Assembly (NCBI GenBank): GCA_002224055.1
Contig: AZLU01000020.1
Location: forward strand, 248,001-312,000
Direction: 5' to 3'
DNA: 64,000 nt
Source of the DNA: Pezizomycotina sp. ARF18
Lineage: Eukaryota; Ascomycota
Part shown: positions 1 through 10,987 of the stretch, piece after piece
Numbering within the stretch: the stretch's first letter is position 1
Layout of the letters: the number at the start of each line of letters is the position of its first letter
The notes under the pieces: model-generated
Database searches by the model: none
The model's input: only the letters and a program-made list of their open reading frames with translations
What the model was told of the DNA's origin: nothing
Program-made: the position numbers and the translations under genes

Positions 1-355
1 CACAGAACGATATACCTAACTTGTTGTTTCTCAGTGGTTAATTAAGAAGCCGGTATGGGAAAGAATGGCCATATCCAACACGCCAAACCAAAGCCAGGAC
101 AAATAGTTAAGAAACAGCAAACCACCAACTATCTGAATAGGACTAAAGGTAGATGATTCGAAGGGAATTGGAACACTTAGATAAGCTTCTAGGTCGTAAA
201 CTCTCGAAATACTTAGAAACGGTATGCTGGAGTCGCTGTGAAGGCGATCAACAGCTCATCAGCCGATAGCCACGTTCGGGAACATATAAAGCAAAAAAGC
301 ACGCCGTAGATATTAAAATCAAGATTAAGTCCCTGCCTTTCTCTTTCGCCTCCCA
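1..355. other. Left-edge spacer, no gene seen
   Basis: I see no convincing coding stretch or RNA gene. It lies just beyond the stop codon of the first DUF7918 gene and probably holds its 3' untranslated region. Confidence 0.4.
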
Positions 356-1439
356 TCAATCGTCTTCAATGAGGTCGACAGTCTCGACGGGCACTGAGGA
401 CTTTGACGGCGTTGCTCTCTTTCCTGCTTTATTTCCTTCTTGATTTTACGCTTTCTTTCTCCGCGGTCTGCCGTCTCAGCGTCAGCTTCCTCGCGGCGAC
501 GGCGTAATTCTCGGCGCAGTTCGTCAACGCTCATTTCGTCCAACGAGGGCTTTAGGGATTCGCACTGTTCCGACGTTGCCTTCGTCCTCCGAATCGTCGT
601 CCCAGGGGATGCAGGGATTATACGTTGATTCTTCAGGGATTCTGAGATCATTTCGAAGTTAGCTCGTTTTGTTGTTGGTTTCGAGGGACGAGTGCTGGCC
701 TACCTTCCGAGCAGTACTTGAAAATAAGGTAGCAATAGCCGGTCCAATTTTATTCGCATTGTATGTCACCGCTGCTTTATATGAAGGCTCGCCTAGATCA
801 GTTCGATGAGGAATGGACCTTCCTTTGAGTGCTTTCTCAAAGACTGGCTTCGTTTCCGACGGCTCAGAGGAATTTGGCTCTTTGTACTCCGGAGCTGATT
901 GGTCCTGACGTGCTTGCAATTCCGTACCACGACCTTCAAGGTTCCAAGCTCCCTGAGAATATCTGCACGCGTTTCCACATCGGCATCTGCAGTTTCCACT
1001 AAAAACGAATGAGACGTTAAGAAAATATCGAAGGGCTAATAAGTTACTAGCTTTCACCAGGAAGAAACCTGCAACGCAAGGACGAAAGTTACCAGAATTC
1101 AGTTTGCCGAACGTGAAAGGGCGGGACTCTCGGATCCCGCCATCGCCCGGAGTCCCCATGCGAGAGCCGCTGCTAACCTTCGGAACTATGACGCTCGTCA
1201 CTGCAGCGTACCATCTCGAACGTATTTCGCCATCAGTGTATATTTCGTACCAAATTTCCTTTCCGTGGTAGCATTTGTTTGTCAAGTCGACTTTGAAAGA
1301 AAACGGTTTCCCATCCTGTGATACAATGTAACAGCTCTTGCAGCTGCCGTCCTCCGACGTTTGCTCTTGATCTCTTGATATTCCGTGGCATCAAGCTGCC
1401 CATCCATCAAAATTTGCACTCGATGTTGTTCAGTTTCAT
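356..1439 (-). CDS. DUF7918-type protein, tandem copy 1
   Basis: Function unknown. The start is set at 1439 because the N-terminus MKLNNIEC matches copy 4 (MKINNIEC). The order of motifs is: CYIVSQDGKPFSF with a DGE strand motif; FTFGKL; intron 999-1092; ELGTLKVVV; LKGRSIPHRTDLGEPSY; IFKYCSE; intron 642-703 with a CTAAC branch-like site; ESLKNQRIIP. These fit the fungal DUF7918 domain, whose core runs to an aromatic-K/R-Y-x-S-E-E-x-L stretch followed by an IIP-type motif. A charged tail follows: SLDEMSVDELRRELRRRR, then RKIKKEIKQE (two SUMO-consensus sites) and ETVDLIEDD, which resembles a SUMO-interacting motif. Reading it needs several single-base frame changes (near 1400, 915, 720 and 390). 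These look like consensus errors but could mean decay. The domain name is from memory of the family pattern. Confidence 0.72.
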
Positions 1440-2289
1440 GGTCCCTAAAGATGGCCGACTTATAGAGATTTGTTTTCTCCGCTAGCTAAATAAAGCCTTA
1501 CTTTCGAAAGGCCAGGAAAGGAGCAGGAGAACTTGAATTATGATAAAGATTTAAGCAGGATATGAAAAAGAAAAAAAAAAAAAAAAAAAGTAAAAGTAAA
1601 GAAATTCATGACTGTATAACGTAAAATTTACTAAAAAAAAATAAACATACATCAAACTACTTACTGCTTATTTTCCTCCAAAAGAAAGTTTTCTTTCAAG
1701 CATTTACCCCCTACTACTCCATAAGTACCTAAGTATATGTATTGAAGATTAATTCTAGCTAGTGTCTTCTAGAATGGGTGCACGTTGTAATATATCTGAG
1801 CTTCAGATTGCCTGCTTCGTTACAGGGCTAATAGGATTAAAAATGGTGACAGATGAAAAACGCAGGATTTGTGAGAGATTTGGTCTTGGAAAATTTATGT
1901 TTAGCTCGCAGACTGATATCTTTTATACACACACACACACATGCACATATATTTTCTAAGAGAGGTTCACAAGTTCAGCGTGGGTGGCACAACCCTCGTT
2001 GAAAACATCGGCCTGTGCGACGTACATATGAAGCTATGTTGTAATGAACGCAAAGCTAACACAAAGAAGTCGAAGAGGATAGTTCGCTTGCGAGGAAATA
2101 CAAGCAAGATATTTTTTTTTTTTTTGGAAAAAGGATAGCAAATGATGTACTTGATTGCTGAGCAACAATCAATTCATCAGGGTAGAAGGGTTATGCAGTT
2201 CATCGAGTTTGTAGGAAGGTTGAGAAATATTATAATCCAGAAAAGCCAAAAAGGAAGAAAAGACCTTTCGTCCGCCCAAGCGCTTCATT
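1440..2289. other. Spacer between DUF7918 copies 1 and 2
   Basis: AT-rich, with a poly-A run near 1570-1589, a short CA repeat near 1928-1940 and a T run near 2111-2124. It probably holds the promoter of copy 1 and the 3' end of copy 2. The small open frames here have no coding character. Confidence 0.5.
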
Positions 2290-3525
2290 TCAATCGTCTC
2301 CGGTGGGGTCGTGGAACTTGGGAAGATCTACTCCACCTTGGACGCTCAACCTGCTCTCCTGCTTGACTTCCTGCTTGACTTCCTGCTTGACTTCCTGCTT
2401 GACTTCCTGCTTGACTTCCTGCTTAATTTATGCGACGGTGGTCGTCTGCTGCTGCTACATCTTCTACTTCTCGTCGGCGACGTAGCTCTTCCCGCAGTTC
2501 GGCCACGGACATTTCGTCTAATGAAGGCCTCGGGCCGCTCCCACTCAATTGATCCGCCAATACACCTGACTCAATTGACCCATCTCCCACTGGGGCCGGT
2601 GGAACGATATCTAGGGCTTTGAGGGATTCTATATAGGTAATTTGAATCAGTTTGACTAGCTATATAAAGTTTTTTTTTTTTTTTTTTAAAAAAAAAAAGG
2701 ACTACGAATAGACATTTTTTTTGTATACGAGCAATAAACAGCGTGCGAATTATCGTTACCGGGTTTTGGCAAGACCGAACCTTCCGAAGAGTCTTGAATA
2801 TGAAAGTAGCAATGCTCGGCTCCATCAGCTTTACTTCGCTAGTAGACTTTACCGAGTACGGCGGCGTCCCAAGAGCGGCGCGATGAGGTGCAGCCCTGCC
2901 CTCTAAATCTTTCGTACACCGGCTTCAATGCAGGTTGATTGGATTCGTCGGAGGACGTAGTGGGATTGGGATCGTCCGTCTTCGTTACTTCGCTCTTCCA
3001 ATGATGACCTTCAAGGAACCAATCCCTTCGAGAACGTCTGCCCTCTTCTCGACCTTTATATCATCCGTGTCGACTAGTAGCCAGATGGAAAAAGGAAACG
3101 AAAGGGTACAAGTAAGAAGGGACGGGGAGGAGCACATATTATCAGCACCGTATTCTCCTCAGAAAGACTTGACGACCATAATCATACCCGTTTTAAGCTT
3201 CGCGAACCTAAATTTTCGACTTTCCCGGATTCCCGACGGCTTTTTGGTGGCCGATTTAGTCTGGACCAACGGCCGTGAAGACTCTGAGCTATCGTAACCT
3301 TTCCCGCCTACCAGCTCTCCGTCCGCAAACAGAGAAAGGGAAAAAAATGGGAACCCTGGTAATCCGGATGGTTGAGGTGGATGAAAAAAGCGAACCGTTT
3401 ACCTGCCGCCGATGCGACACAACAAATCTCAACGGGGCCATCCTGCTGCTCGCCATGTTCGCCGTACTCGACTGCGTCCTGTCCGTCCACCATTATCTTG
3501 CAAAAAATATATTTTTGATCTCCAT
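2290..3525 (-). CDS. DUF7918-type protein, tandem copy 2, expanded VKQE tail
   Basis: The start at 3525 gives MEIKNI, then CKIMVDGQDAVEY and a strand-rich segment with CCVASAAGKRFAFFIHL. Later come KDLEGRAAPHRAALGTPPY and PSIATFIFK. An intron at 2629-2780 sits in the same place and phase as in copies 1 and 3. The second exon reads cleanly: ESLKALDIVPPAPVGDG, then SLDEMSVAELREELRRRR, IKQE and five VKQE units from a 12-bp DNA repeat, ending VDLPKFHDPTGDD. Frame changes are needed near 3505, 3330, 2790 and 2430. At 2790 a single missing T would restore FKYSSEES, the family signature. It has the same orientation and spacing as its neighbours, so it arose by tandem duplication. Role unknown; the tail suggests SUMO-linked regulation (inference). 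Confidence 0.72.
2359..2424 (-). repeat. 12-bp minisatellite coding VKQE units
   Basis: Five perfect head-to-tail copies of ctgcttgacttc plus a partial sixth. On the minus strand each unit adds one Val-Lys-Gln-Glu to the tail of DUF7918 copy 2. Copies 1 and 3 have only one or two such units at the same place. The unit is a multiple of three, so length change keeps frame. Confidence 0.9.
2670..2698. repeat. T18-A11 palindromic homopolymer in an intron
   Basis: A run of T directly followed by a run of A, self-complementary, inside the intron of DUF7918 copy 2. Similar junctions occur at 3742-3759, 25396-25445, 30359-30380 and 52020-52048. Confidence 0.9.
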
Positions 3526-4555
3526 TCTCCCTGTTCCTTCCTTACTTCCCTCCTCTGTGATATTCTGGACGGTGAAGGTCGGTAGATTGCCCGGGAAGAA
3601 CTCGAATGAATGCGGACTACGCCCAGATGCTTTTGAATAAGCCGTTTGGTAATTTGAGGTAAGAATATATACCGCCTTTTGTGATTTCGTGACATATGTG
3701 TTGGATTAATGTGAAGCCATGGTTGAGTGCGGAAGTGTTGATTTTTTTTTAAAAAAAAAGCGCAAACATTTCGATTGGGCCTTCTTCTTTTCCTCTTTTT
3801 CCCCCCCCTTTTTTTAGATCCATTTCTCGAGGGTAGTAGAAAGAATCGAAACCAGACGTGGCCATGCCCACGACCATCACGAGAAGAAACGCAGATTACG
3901 AGGCGAATTACTGTAGTATTACTTGGCCTTCAGTTCACCTAAACTGGTCCAAAGATTGCTTGTTACATGTATTTAGGTAGTGATCTGGATCTTTCACGTG
4001 AATCTTTAGGAGCCTTTGCCTTCAACATTCTATGAGTGGATGAGGAAGTCACGGAGGGTGTTCAGGTAAGTGTCGCTGAGCTGAGCTGATTAAAAAACCG
4101 TTACCGATAGGAGACGATGGCATTGATAAGAGTTTCCTCCCAAAAATGTACGTCCGAACGTAACTTAGGAAAAGTCCATGTTTGGTTCAGACGATAGGTA
4201 TTGGTCCTATCGTGACATATATATATATATATGCATTATAGAGATGTAGGATTTCACTGTCTCCGACACCACCATTGTCTAGAAGTTTATGATCCCTGCT
4301 GTATGATAGGACGACAATAGAGATGGAATTGAATGCAGAACTAAGACAACGTGAGTTGAGGTGGACGGTTTGCTGCCAACAAATAAAGATATTGTACTTT
4401 GAAAAAAAGCTAGCAAAAATAATGTAGTTGATTGTCAAGTAATTAGTAATATAGCCCGGAGTAAAGGGCTATGCAAGTGATCGAATTTTTGTAGACAGAG
4501 CGTCGAGGTATACCTTAACCCACAGAGAAATAAAGATTGAATGAGAAAAGGGTGA
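3526..4555. other. Spacer between DUF7918 copies 2 and 3
   Basis: Contains a T9-A9 palindrome (3742-3759), a pyrimidine block near 3780-3820 and a short TA repeat near 4217-4232. The 83-codon minus-strand frame at 4187-4438 is AT-biased and does not match the paralogues, so I do not call it. Confidence 0.5.
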
Positions 4556-5658
4556 CTACCCAAGCGCTTCATCTCCGGTGAGGTCGTAGAACTTGGGAAG
4601 ATCCACTCCTTCGAACCTCAAGGCGTTCTCCTGCTTAACTTCTTGCTTGATCTTACGATGACGTTCTTCGTCTGCGGCGCTGCATCCTCCGCCTCCCTGC
4701 GACGACGTAGCTCATCCCGCATTTCAGTCATAGACATTTCGTCTAGTGAACGTCTCGAAACGTCCTGCTCGGTTGTTTTTGAGCTTCGTCGGACTCGTTC
4801 GACTCGCTTTCTTCTGCCGGAGGCCTTGGAACCATTCCTTGTGCTTGGAGCGATTCTGCGAATGGTTTCTTTTATGTCAGTTACCTCAGACATACGAGAA
4901 TATTTCGGAGGAAGAGAATGCGAATTTCAACATTCTATATAATAATAGTAAACGGGTTTGCGAATGACGAACCTAAGGAGGAGTATTTGAATATGAAAGT
5001 TGCGAGGCTTGGTTTAACTAATTTGGTATACTAGTCCCGATGATACATACGAAGGTTCTCCGAGGACGGCACGGTGTGTAACGGATAGGCCCTTCAAATC
5101 CCTTTCGTGTATCGGCTTTAATACAGTGTGGGACGACTGCGGGTCTAGGCGGCGGTGCGGGGTCCTTTTTGATAGCTTTGCATGTCCAGATTATAACCTT
5201 GAGCGTACAATTTGCTCCAGAACGTCTGCTCTTGTTCGATCTCGGTACTATCGGCGTCGACTGATCCCATGAGCAGAGTGCCCAAGTTATCAGCGTGCGC
5301 CACTCTCTACCTTTAAAAAGAGACTCACCCGTTTCAAGCTTTGCAAACGTGAAAGGTCGGCGTTCCCACATTCCCCGTCGACGTTTTGAGAAAAGAGTCG
5401 CTGCAAATTAGGGCGACGAAGAGCTGGAACTGCGGTAGTTCATGTTGCGGAGACGCTCTCCGTCCACAAATAAGTGATAAAAACCGAGTCCCATGATGTT
5501 CTTTGTCGCACAAATCGATGACGAGGGAGAACGGTTTGTCATCCTGAGCAACAATGTAAGAAGTTTGCAGCTGTCGTCTTCTTTATCGGCCTCTTCTCCT
5601 ATTCCTCTGCATCTTCTCCATCCACGACAACCTTACATGTTATATTTCTGTTCCTCAT
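4556..5658 (-). CDS. DUF7918-type protein, tandem copy 3
   Basis: The start at 5658 gives MRNRNITCKVVVDGEDAEE, collinear with the other copies. Then come SYIVAQDDKPFSLVIDL, a DGE strand motif, RPFTFAKLETGE, LKGLSVTHRAVLGEPSY and PSLATFIFKYSS. The intron at 4856-4972 has the same position and phase as in copies 1 and 2. The second exon reads ESLQAQGMVPRPP, an acidic linker, SLDEMSMTEMRDELRRRR, then RKIKQEVKQE (two SUMO-consensus sites) and the end VDLPKFYDLTGDEALG. Frame changes are needed near 5610, 5575, 5475, 4760 and 4670, all fitting single missing bases. It most resembles copy 2 in its last 15 residues. Confidence 0.72.
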
Positions 5659-6236
5659 CTTCCTTGCTTGGGCCTTCAAACGACTCAGTCGTGGATCAGT
5701 TCGATAAAGGATCTTTACAGGGTTTTTTTTTTTTTTTTTTTTTTTTTTTTCGATATTGGAGATACGAATTTAAGCTTGTAAGAGGCTCTTCTGGACTGAG
5801 GTATGTGAGTTTGGTATTATTGATGGACTGATGAAATAATAGATGTTGTATATTTAAAGGGATGCTGTCCTTCTTCTTTTTTTTTCTTTCTTTCTTTTTT
5901 CTTTCTTTCTTTTTTTTTTTTAATGATTTATTTTGAAAGAATAGGCAAAGAGTAAAGTTGGCCCCCAAGAAACCTTAACAAAATATTTACTATTATTATT
6001 ATTGTTATTATTATTATTATTATTATTATTACACTGTTTGCTCAACTATTGCCCCATTTTTCCCCCTCGCCTTTGTCTACTTAATTAAGGACGCCTCCAA
6101 CTTTTAAGTTCGCCCTTTGTTCTCGTTGGATATTTTCTAGTAATTTAATTCTTTTTATTTCTGTGTATTCTAGAGGATGTTTGGTCTCATCGAAGAAGCT
6201 GTAGTATTTTACGTTAGAAAAGGCGTATTGGTAGCT
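5659..6236. other. Spacer with T28 run and TTA repeat
   Basis: Holds a T-rich block at 5870-5925 and a (TTA)n microsatellite at about 5988-6031. A T28 run at 5723-5750 lies just upstream of copy 3, a likely promoter position. No coding evidence. Confidence 0.6.
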
Positions 6237-7397
6237 CTACAAAGGTGAGGTACTTTCCAAGCGAACTGCCAGTCCGGACGTAAGCCCGGTCGACCCTGGC
6301 CTATATATAATCGCATTATATTCCGGGCGTGAGGCGGAGGTAGTAGTACTAAGCTTCCTTCCGAGATCACCTAGCTTCTTAACCTCAAAAACACCCGCGC
6401 CTGAATCCGGCCTCCTCGAACTGCTCGAGGACGAGATAGTACTCATCCCCCAGCTGCCCGACCCACTTCGAACCATCGGCCGTTCGGGGTATTAGGATTT
6501 CGTAGAACACAAAAGCCTTTCCTCGTGCAATTGACTCTTCGAGCCATCATCTCTTCCGTCGTAAGCGGGTAGAGCGTGCATTAGCGACCAGAGCAATTCT
6601 CGTAATTATCATTCGTTCGGCGCAGAATAATAGCGTCGTTCACGTGCAATGTAAGGATACAAACTCCAGGGGAAAGTCTTGCCGGCGGTCTTAACCTGAA
6701 CACAGCAGTAACCTTTCTCGTACAGCTCGTCGCCGATATCTCCAAGTGTGATATTCGGGTTGCCGCTAAGCTGCAAGTTCTCTGCCAGGCTCCTCCTCAC
6801 CCCCAACAGCTCTGGATGAGTCAAAACAGCTCCCCAAAGGTAGATGATGGTTTGTTCGAGAATACCGATTGACACCAAGATAGCTTGAGGTACGACGCTG
6901 ACGACGTTGAGATTTCGCCGCTTCGCATGCGAGCTGTAAGGCGGAACCTCCGCGCCATGCCCAGTTCGACGTGACTTTCGATCTCTTCTGCCCATTTGAG
7001 CTGTGAAGGGCACTTTGGAACGTCGAGCTTCCAATCCTCCAGAATCCGTACCAAAATACCTTGTGTCTAATACCTTTTTCTCCAGCCGCCAGCCCTCGCG
7101 GTAGGTATGAACTTCCTCACGTCCACCCTTCTCCGCAATACTGCCTCGAGGAAGCCAAAGTCTAGGAAACTTTGGAGGAGCGCAAGGAAGGATTCTCGGA
7201 AGGTCGCTCTCCTTTCTTATTTCAACCGAACCAATGTCACAGTCCTCAGGGTACGTCCCCAGGTCCCACCCTCGACTGGCAGGATAGTCGACCACCTCGA
7301 CGATCTTCCCCACGTCGTGGCCTTCAAATCCGAACCAGGTACCGGCTCGCAGAGCTTGACCCTTGAGCCTCGTTTCCGGGCTATGGAAGTGATCCAT
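6237..7397 (-). CDS. Unrecognised protein between DUF7918 copies
   Basis: I do not recognise the family. The frame opens with MDHFHSPETRLKGQALRAG and WFGFEGHDVGKIVEVVDYP at 7397. Further on, DWKLDVPKCPSQLKWAEEIE appears in one frame and a hydrophobic stretch VVPQAILVSIGILEQTIIY in another. Near the end a clean segment reads ARGKAFVFYEILIPRTADG and WVGQLGDEYYLVLEQFEE, which has strong coding character. The frame changes about four times, so the whole is a gene extent rather than one open frame. The 3' end is uncertain: one frame stops at 6385, another runs to 6237. It may have a membrane segment or a buried helix in its middle. It sits between DUF7918 copies 3 and 4 in the same orientation. 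The start could be further upstream. Confidence 0.5.
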
Positions 7398-8357
7398 TGC
7401 TAATATACCCTCCCCCTTTGGTTTTTTTCCCTGGAGATCGCAGTTTCCGATTATAAAAGACGTCGGGACTATATATTTTTTTTACTTCGTTAAAATTAAA
7501 AAAAAAAAAAAAAATCGAATAATGGCCGGGGGGATCCATCCTTATAAGTAGCGCAGCAAGCACACAACCTTGATACCAAGCCTAGCGCTCCAAGCGCCCA
7601 GGCCTAACGAACTCCTCGATGGCGAATGATTTGGACTCGAAACCCGCCTGTCCAGAACATATCTATACGTACTGCATCAGTAAGTGGTGACTTTGGGAAA
7701 ACCTGCAAACTTCGTTTCGGAAAGAGACCGGTTCTAAACGGCCTCGGACGTCTCTACTTTCGACCATGAGTGGTTGGACCAGCTTTATAATACAAAATTT
7801 AGACCTGGACTTTCGGACAACCTTCGGCGTCTACATCCCGTCAGTGTGACGAACAGGCGGTTGGAAGTTCTCCTTTTTCTTTTGTTTTGCTTGTTTTGCT
7901 TGTTTTGTTTGTTTTGCTTATGTTTTTTTTTTTTTTTTTTTTTTTTTGCCTCTCACGGGTTCAATACCCGCCTTTTACCTTTTTTTTTTTTTTTAAGACT
8001 ACTAAGTAACAAACCAAGCACAAAAATAACGGTGCACCAAATTCATCTCTAGGCCCTTAGGGCACATGGATCAATTTGACTAACGCGGATAGGGGCTATT
8101 GGATATCACTTGAATTGATGCATTTGTTAAATAACCAATTGTAAAGAATAGAGAAAGAAAGAAAGAAAGAATAAAAACACAAAGAATAAAAAGGAGCACT
8201 AAAGCGTTGTCGAGAGAACGGAATTCAGCTGGAACAAATGAAAGCTAATAAACGCCAGTTGGAAAGAAAAAAAAAAAGAAAAAAAAGCAAAGCAACAAAA
8301 CCATTCACGAGCTTGCCTTCCCAAAGAAAAGAAAAGAAAAAGTACTGTTTAACCATC
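7398..8357. other. Spacer, T- and A-rich, no gene called
   Basis: Includes repeated ttttgctt/ttttgttt units (about 7873-7921), T runs near 7922-7947 and 7981-7995, and a GAAA repeat near 8151-8172. A tRNA-like T-arm (7954-7968) has no matching acceptor or D arm. Confidence 0.5.
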
Positions 8358-9400
8358 TCAAGGGAAGTCGATCCAGTCGTCAACGAAAATCTCAGCGACG
8401 GGCAGAGGCCTGACACCGTCAATCTTGCTCTCATCTCCATTCTCCCCTTCCTCTTCCCCTTCCCGAGGCGGCGGGATATCCTCATTCAACCTGTACCTCA
8501 TCACCTCTTCAACTGTAGGGGAGGGGAGGTAATATTCCTCCTCTTGCTCCTCTTTCTTGGTGTCGAGCTCCATCTCGACTACTTGCTCCCCTCCCCACCC
8601 TCAGCGGGCTCAACGGGGATGGCCTTGGGAGAAGGAGGTATGATACCTTCTTCCTTCAACTTTCTTCGGAAAGGTACTTGAACACGAACGTCGCCAGGCA
8701 CGGGTGCTTCCGCCTCGTCCGGGAAGTTTTATCGCCTAAAATCCTCGGCCGGCCTAGCGACGTCTTGTGCGATACCGAACGCCCGTTCTGCAATTTCTGC
8801 GGGATGGACTTTTCTGAAACTGACGACGCCGAGGAAGAAGAAGATCCGGAAGACGAAGAAGAGGCGGACGAAGATTCGGATTCGCGTCGGGAGTGTGTCT
8901 TGCCTGTATCGGGTTCGGTAGTGTTCTGCTCCTCGTCGATACCGTTATCGTTTTCACCGTCCTCGGGTCGTAGATACGCGCCGCTTCCGTCTCCCACACT
9001 TTCACCTTGAGCGTTCCCATATCCTTCAAACCTCCGGCCGGTCTTCGACGTTCTCATCCCCGGGTTCAGACACCTCAAGCTTCTCAAAATAAAAAGGACG
9101 GGCTTCCCAACTTCCGTTGGGTAAGTGGACGAGGCTGGTATCCTGCGTGTGCGTGCCCAGGTGCCGAAATTACTTCGAACGTGGTGCTGGCGCGCGCCGT
9201 CCCATCGCAGAAGTACTTCTGGTGGACGTGCCGCCCCCGCCACGACGGGTGCGTGAAGTCGAGGTGGAAGCCGAAGGACCGGTGGGATCGGGAGCGATGT
9301 AGCAGGATTTACGCGAGGACGACTGGTTTCCCTTTTCGCGGTATTCGGTTGCGAAGTCGCCGTTTACTTTTATCCGGCATTCTATATTGTTTATCTTCAT
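8358..9400 (-). CDS. DUF7918-type protein, dispersed copy 4
   Basis: Starts at 9400 with MKINNIECRIKVNGDFATEY, matching copy 1. Then SCYIAPDPTG, FGFHLDFTHPSWRGRHVHQK, a CDG strand motif, and MGTLKVKVWETEAARIYDP. A serine/acidic linker follows, then NGRSVSHKTSLGRP, ATFVFKYLSEES and LKEEGIIPPSPKAIPVEP. These are the same landmarks as the tandem copies, so the assignment rests on within-window homology. The tail differs: it lacks the SLDEM helix and the VKQE-type motifs, and instead reads EYYLPSPTVEEVMRYRLNED and ends DDWIDFP. Frame changes are seen near 9260, 9060, 8760, 8665 and 8580. The serine-rich linker near 8800-8900 is unusually long. Function unknown. The copy looks older than the tandem three. 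Confidence 0.7.
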
Positions 9401-10296
9401 GGTTTGCTTGATTGTATAGGGAGGGAGAAGAAAAGAGCTAACTTCTCTTCTAGGCCTAGATATCCTTTTACTGTTCAAAAGGAAATTATTTTCTTGAAGA
9501 TTCAAAAAATCTTCAGGGGAAATATGAGTGGATACTTATTCCTCGTGATAGGATGGATGGAAAGGAATAAAATAGCTTTAAACTGAAAATCGAAAAGAAA
9601 TGGAGGATCGGGCCATTCGATTCCTATCTTGCTCTTTTTATATATTATTCATTCCTTATCTCACTTACTTATTTGAGCATTGTTATTTTCTACCACCCCC
9701 GATTTTACGCTATGACTCTACTAAACTACAAAAAGCATCCTTTTCTTTTTTTTTTTGCTTGCTACTTCAAACTTGTCACTCTTTTACTACATGTGGTCGG
9801 CTCCAATTGACTGAAAGCCCTTTTCAGCCTTGCAGTACGATTGGTTGCGTTAATGAATGAATCACTCCACACAAACCAACAACACAGCCTACATCTTGTT
9901 GAGACGAGCTCTGCGATCATCCTCGCCTCGCCTCGTTTCTTTTTTTTTTTTTTTTTTTTTTTTTGTCTGCTGGTTTGGCAGTTGTAACTTGTGGGCACTG
10001 CCGGTAATTCCTCACCAGTCCGTGAGGCTCTTTTGGCGGGGGAGAGCTCCAACCAATATCGGGGGTTTCCGTTCGACGGTGTTCACAATGTCTCTCGTAA
10101 TGATTATCTGCAGGATTGGGATTGGAGCCCGCGAAAGTGCGAAAAAGCGGATGCAACTGGGGAAAGAGCATTGACGGTTGCAATTGAAGAATATAGACAT
10201 TTGTGAAGTCTAGGGTATTTATTGTGCTAGAATCTTTTGCACAACTATAATAAAATGAAACGGCCAGCAATGAAAAGTATCGTCCAGCTAAATGAT

Positions 10297-10329
<33 letters not shown>

Positions 10330-10987
10330 TCCGACTAACTCCAATTGGTTGGCAGGGGAAAAACTGACGTCGTTGTTACTTTGTTCGCGCGCGGATAGAT
10401 GCCTAACTAGGCTGATCGCAAAGCTCGCGCGGGATTTCGCAACTGGCATGCGTAAACCCCTCAACTACATCTACGTATACATTTTTTTTTATTTTATTTT
10501 ACACGATATACTGAGTGACAAAAGGAGATCAAGTAACTTTTGAATATAGCCCAACAATTTCTCTATTTTAATCAGTACATCAGGAGATACATGAGATTAG
10601 AATTGACATGCTGTAAACTCCCATGTATACAAAAATTAAAAAGCAGAGGGAATAATTATTTGAGGCTGTAACAACGACAATGTATCCTTGATTTGCTCAA
10701 GAAACACTCAAGCTTGGTCATTATTAAAATGAAAAAAGGAAAACCCCAGATACCATGAAAAACAAAAACAACAATTGTGAAGAGGAATCGAAAGAAACGA
10801 AAAAGAAGAAACTCAAGGATATAAAAAAAAAGAAAACCCGATGTAAGAAATTTAGAAGACGATTAATGATATTAATGAAAGGGAAAAAAAGAAAATAAGA
10901 AAATCTTTTGTGAAATTCTTACGTTTTTTTTTTTTTTTTTTTTTTTTGGTTGTTACGAAGACATTATTAATTGCTAGGAGCCTTCAC
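9401..10987. other. Spacer with homopolymers, no gene seen
   Basis: AT-rich, with T runs near 9940-9964 and 10925-10947 and an A run near 10299-10324. Overlapping short frames on both strands near 9850-10270 show no family resemblance and contain homopolymer-coded residues. Confidence 0.5.
9637..9644 (-). promoter_or_regulatory. Possible TATA box of DUF7918 copy 4
   Basis: TATATAAA on the minus strand about 237 bases before the start codon. Position and sequence are plausible, but the region is AT-rich, so chance matches are likely. Confidence 0.3.

Noticed and set aside
7954-7968. tRNA-like T-arm (cgggttcaatacccg)
   Set aside because: The stem-loop is perfect, but upstream DNA is a long T run with no anticodon, D arm or acceptor stem, so it is not a tRNA gene.
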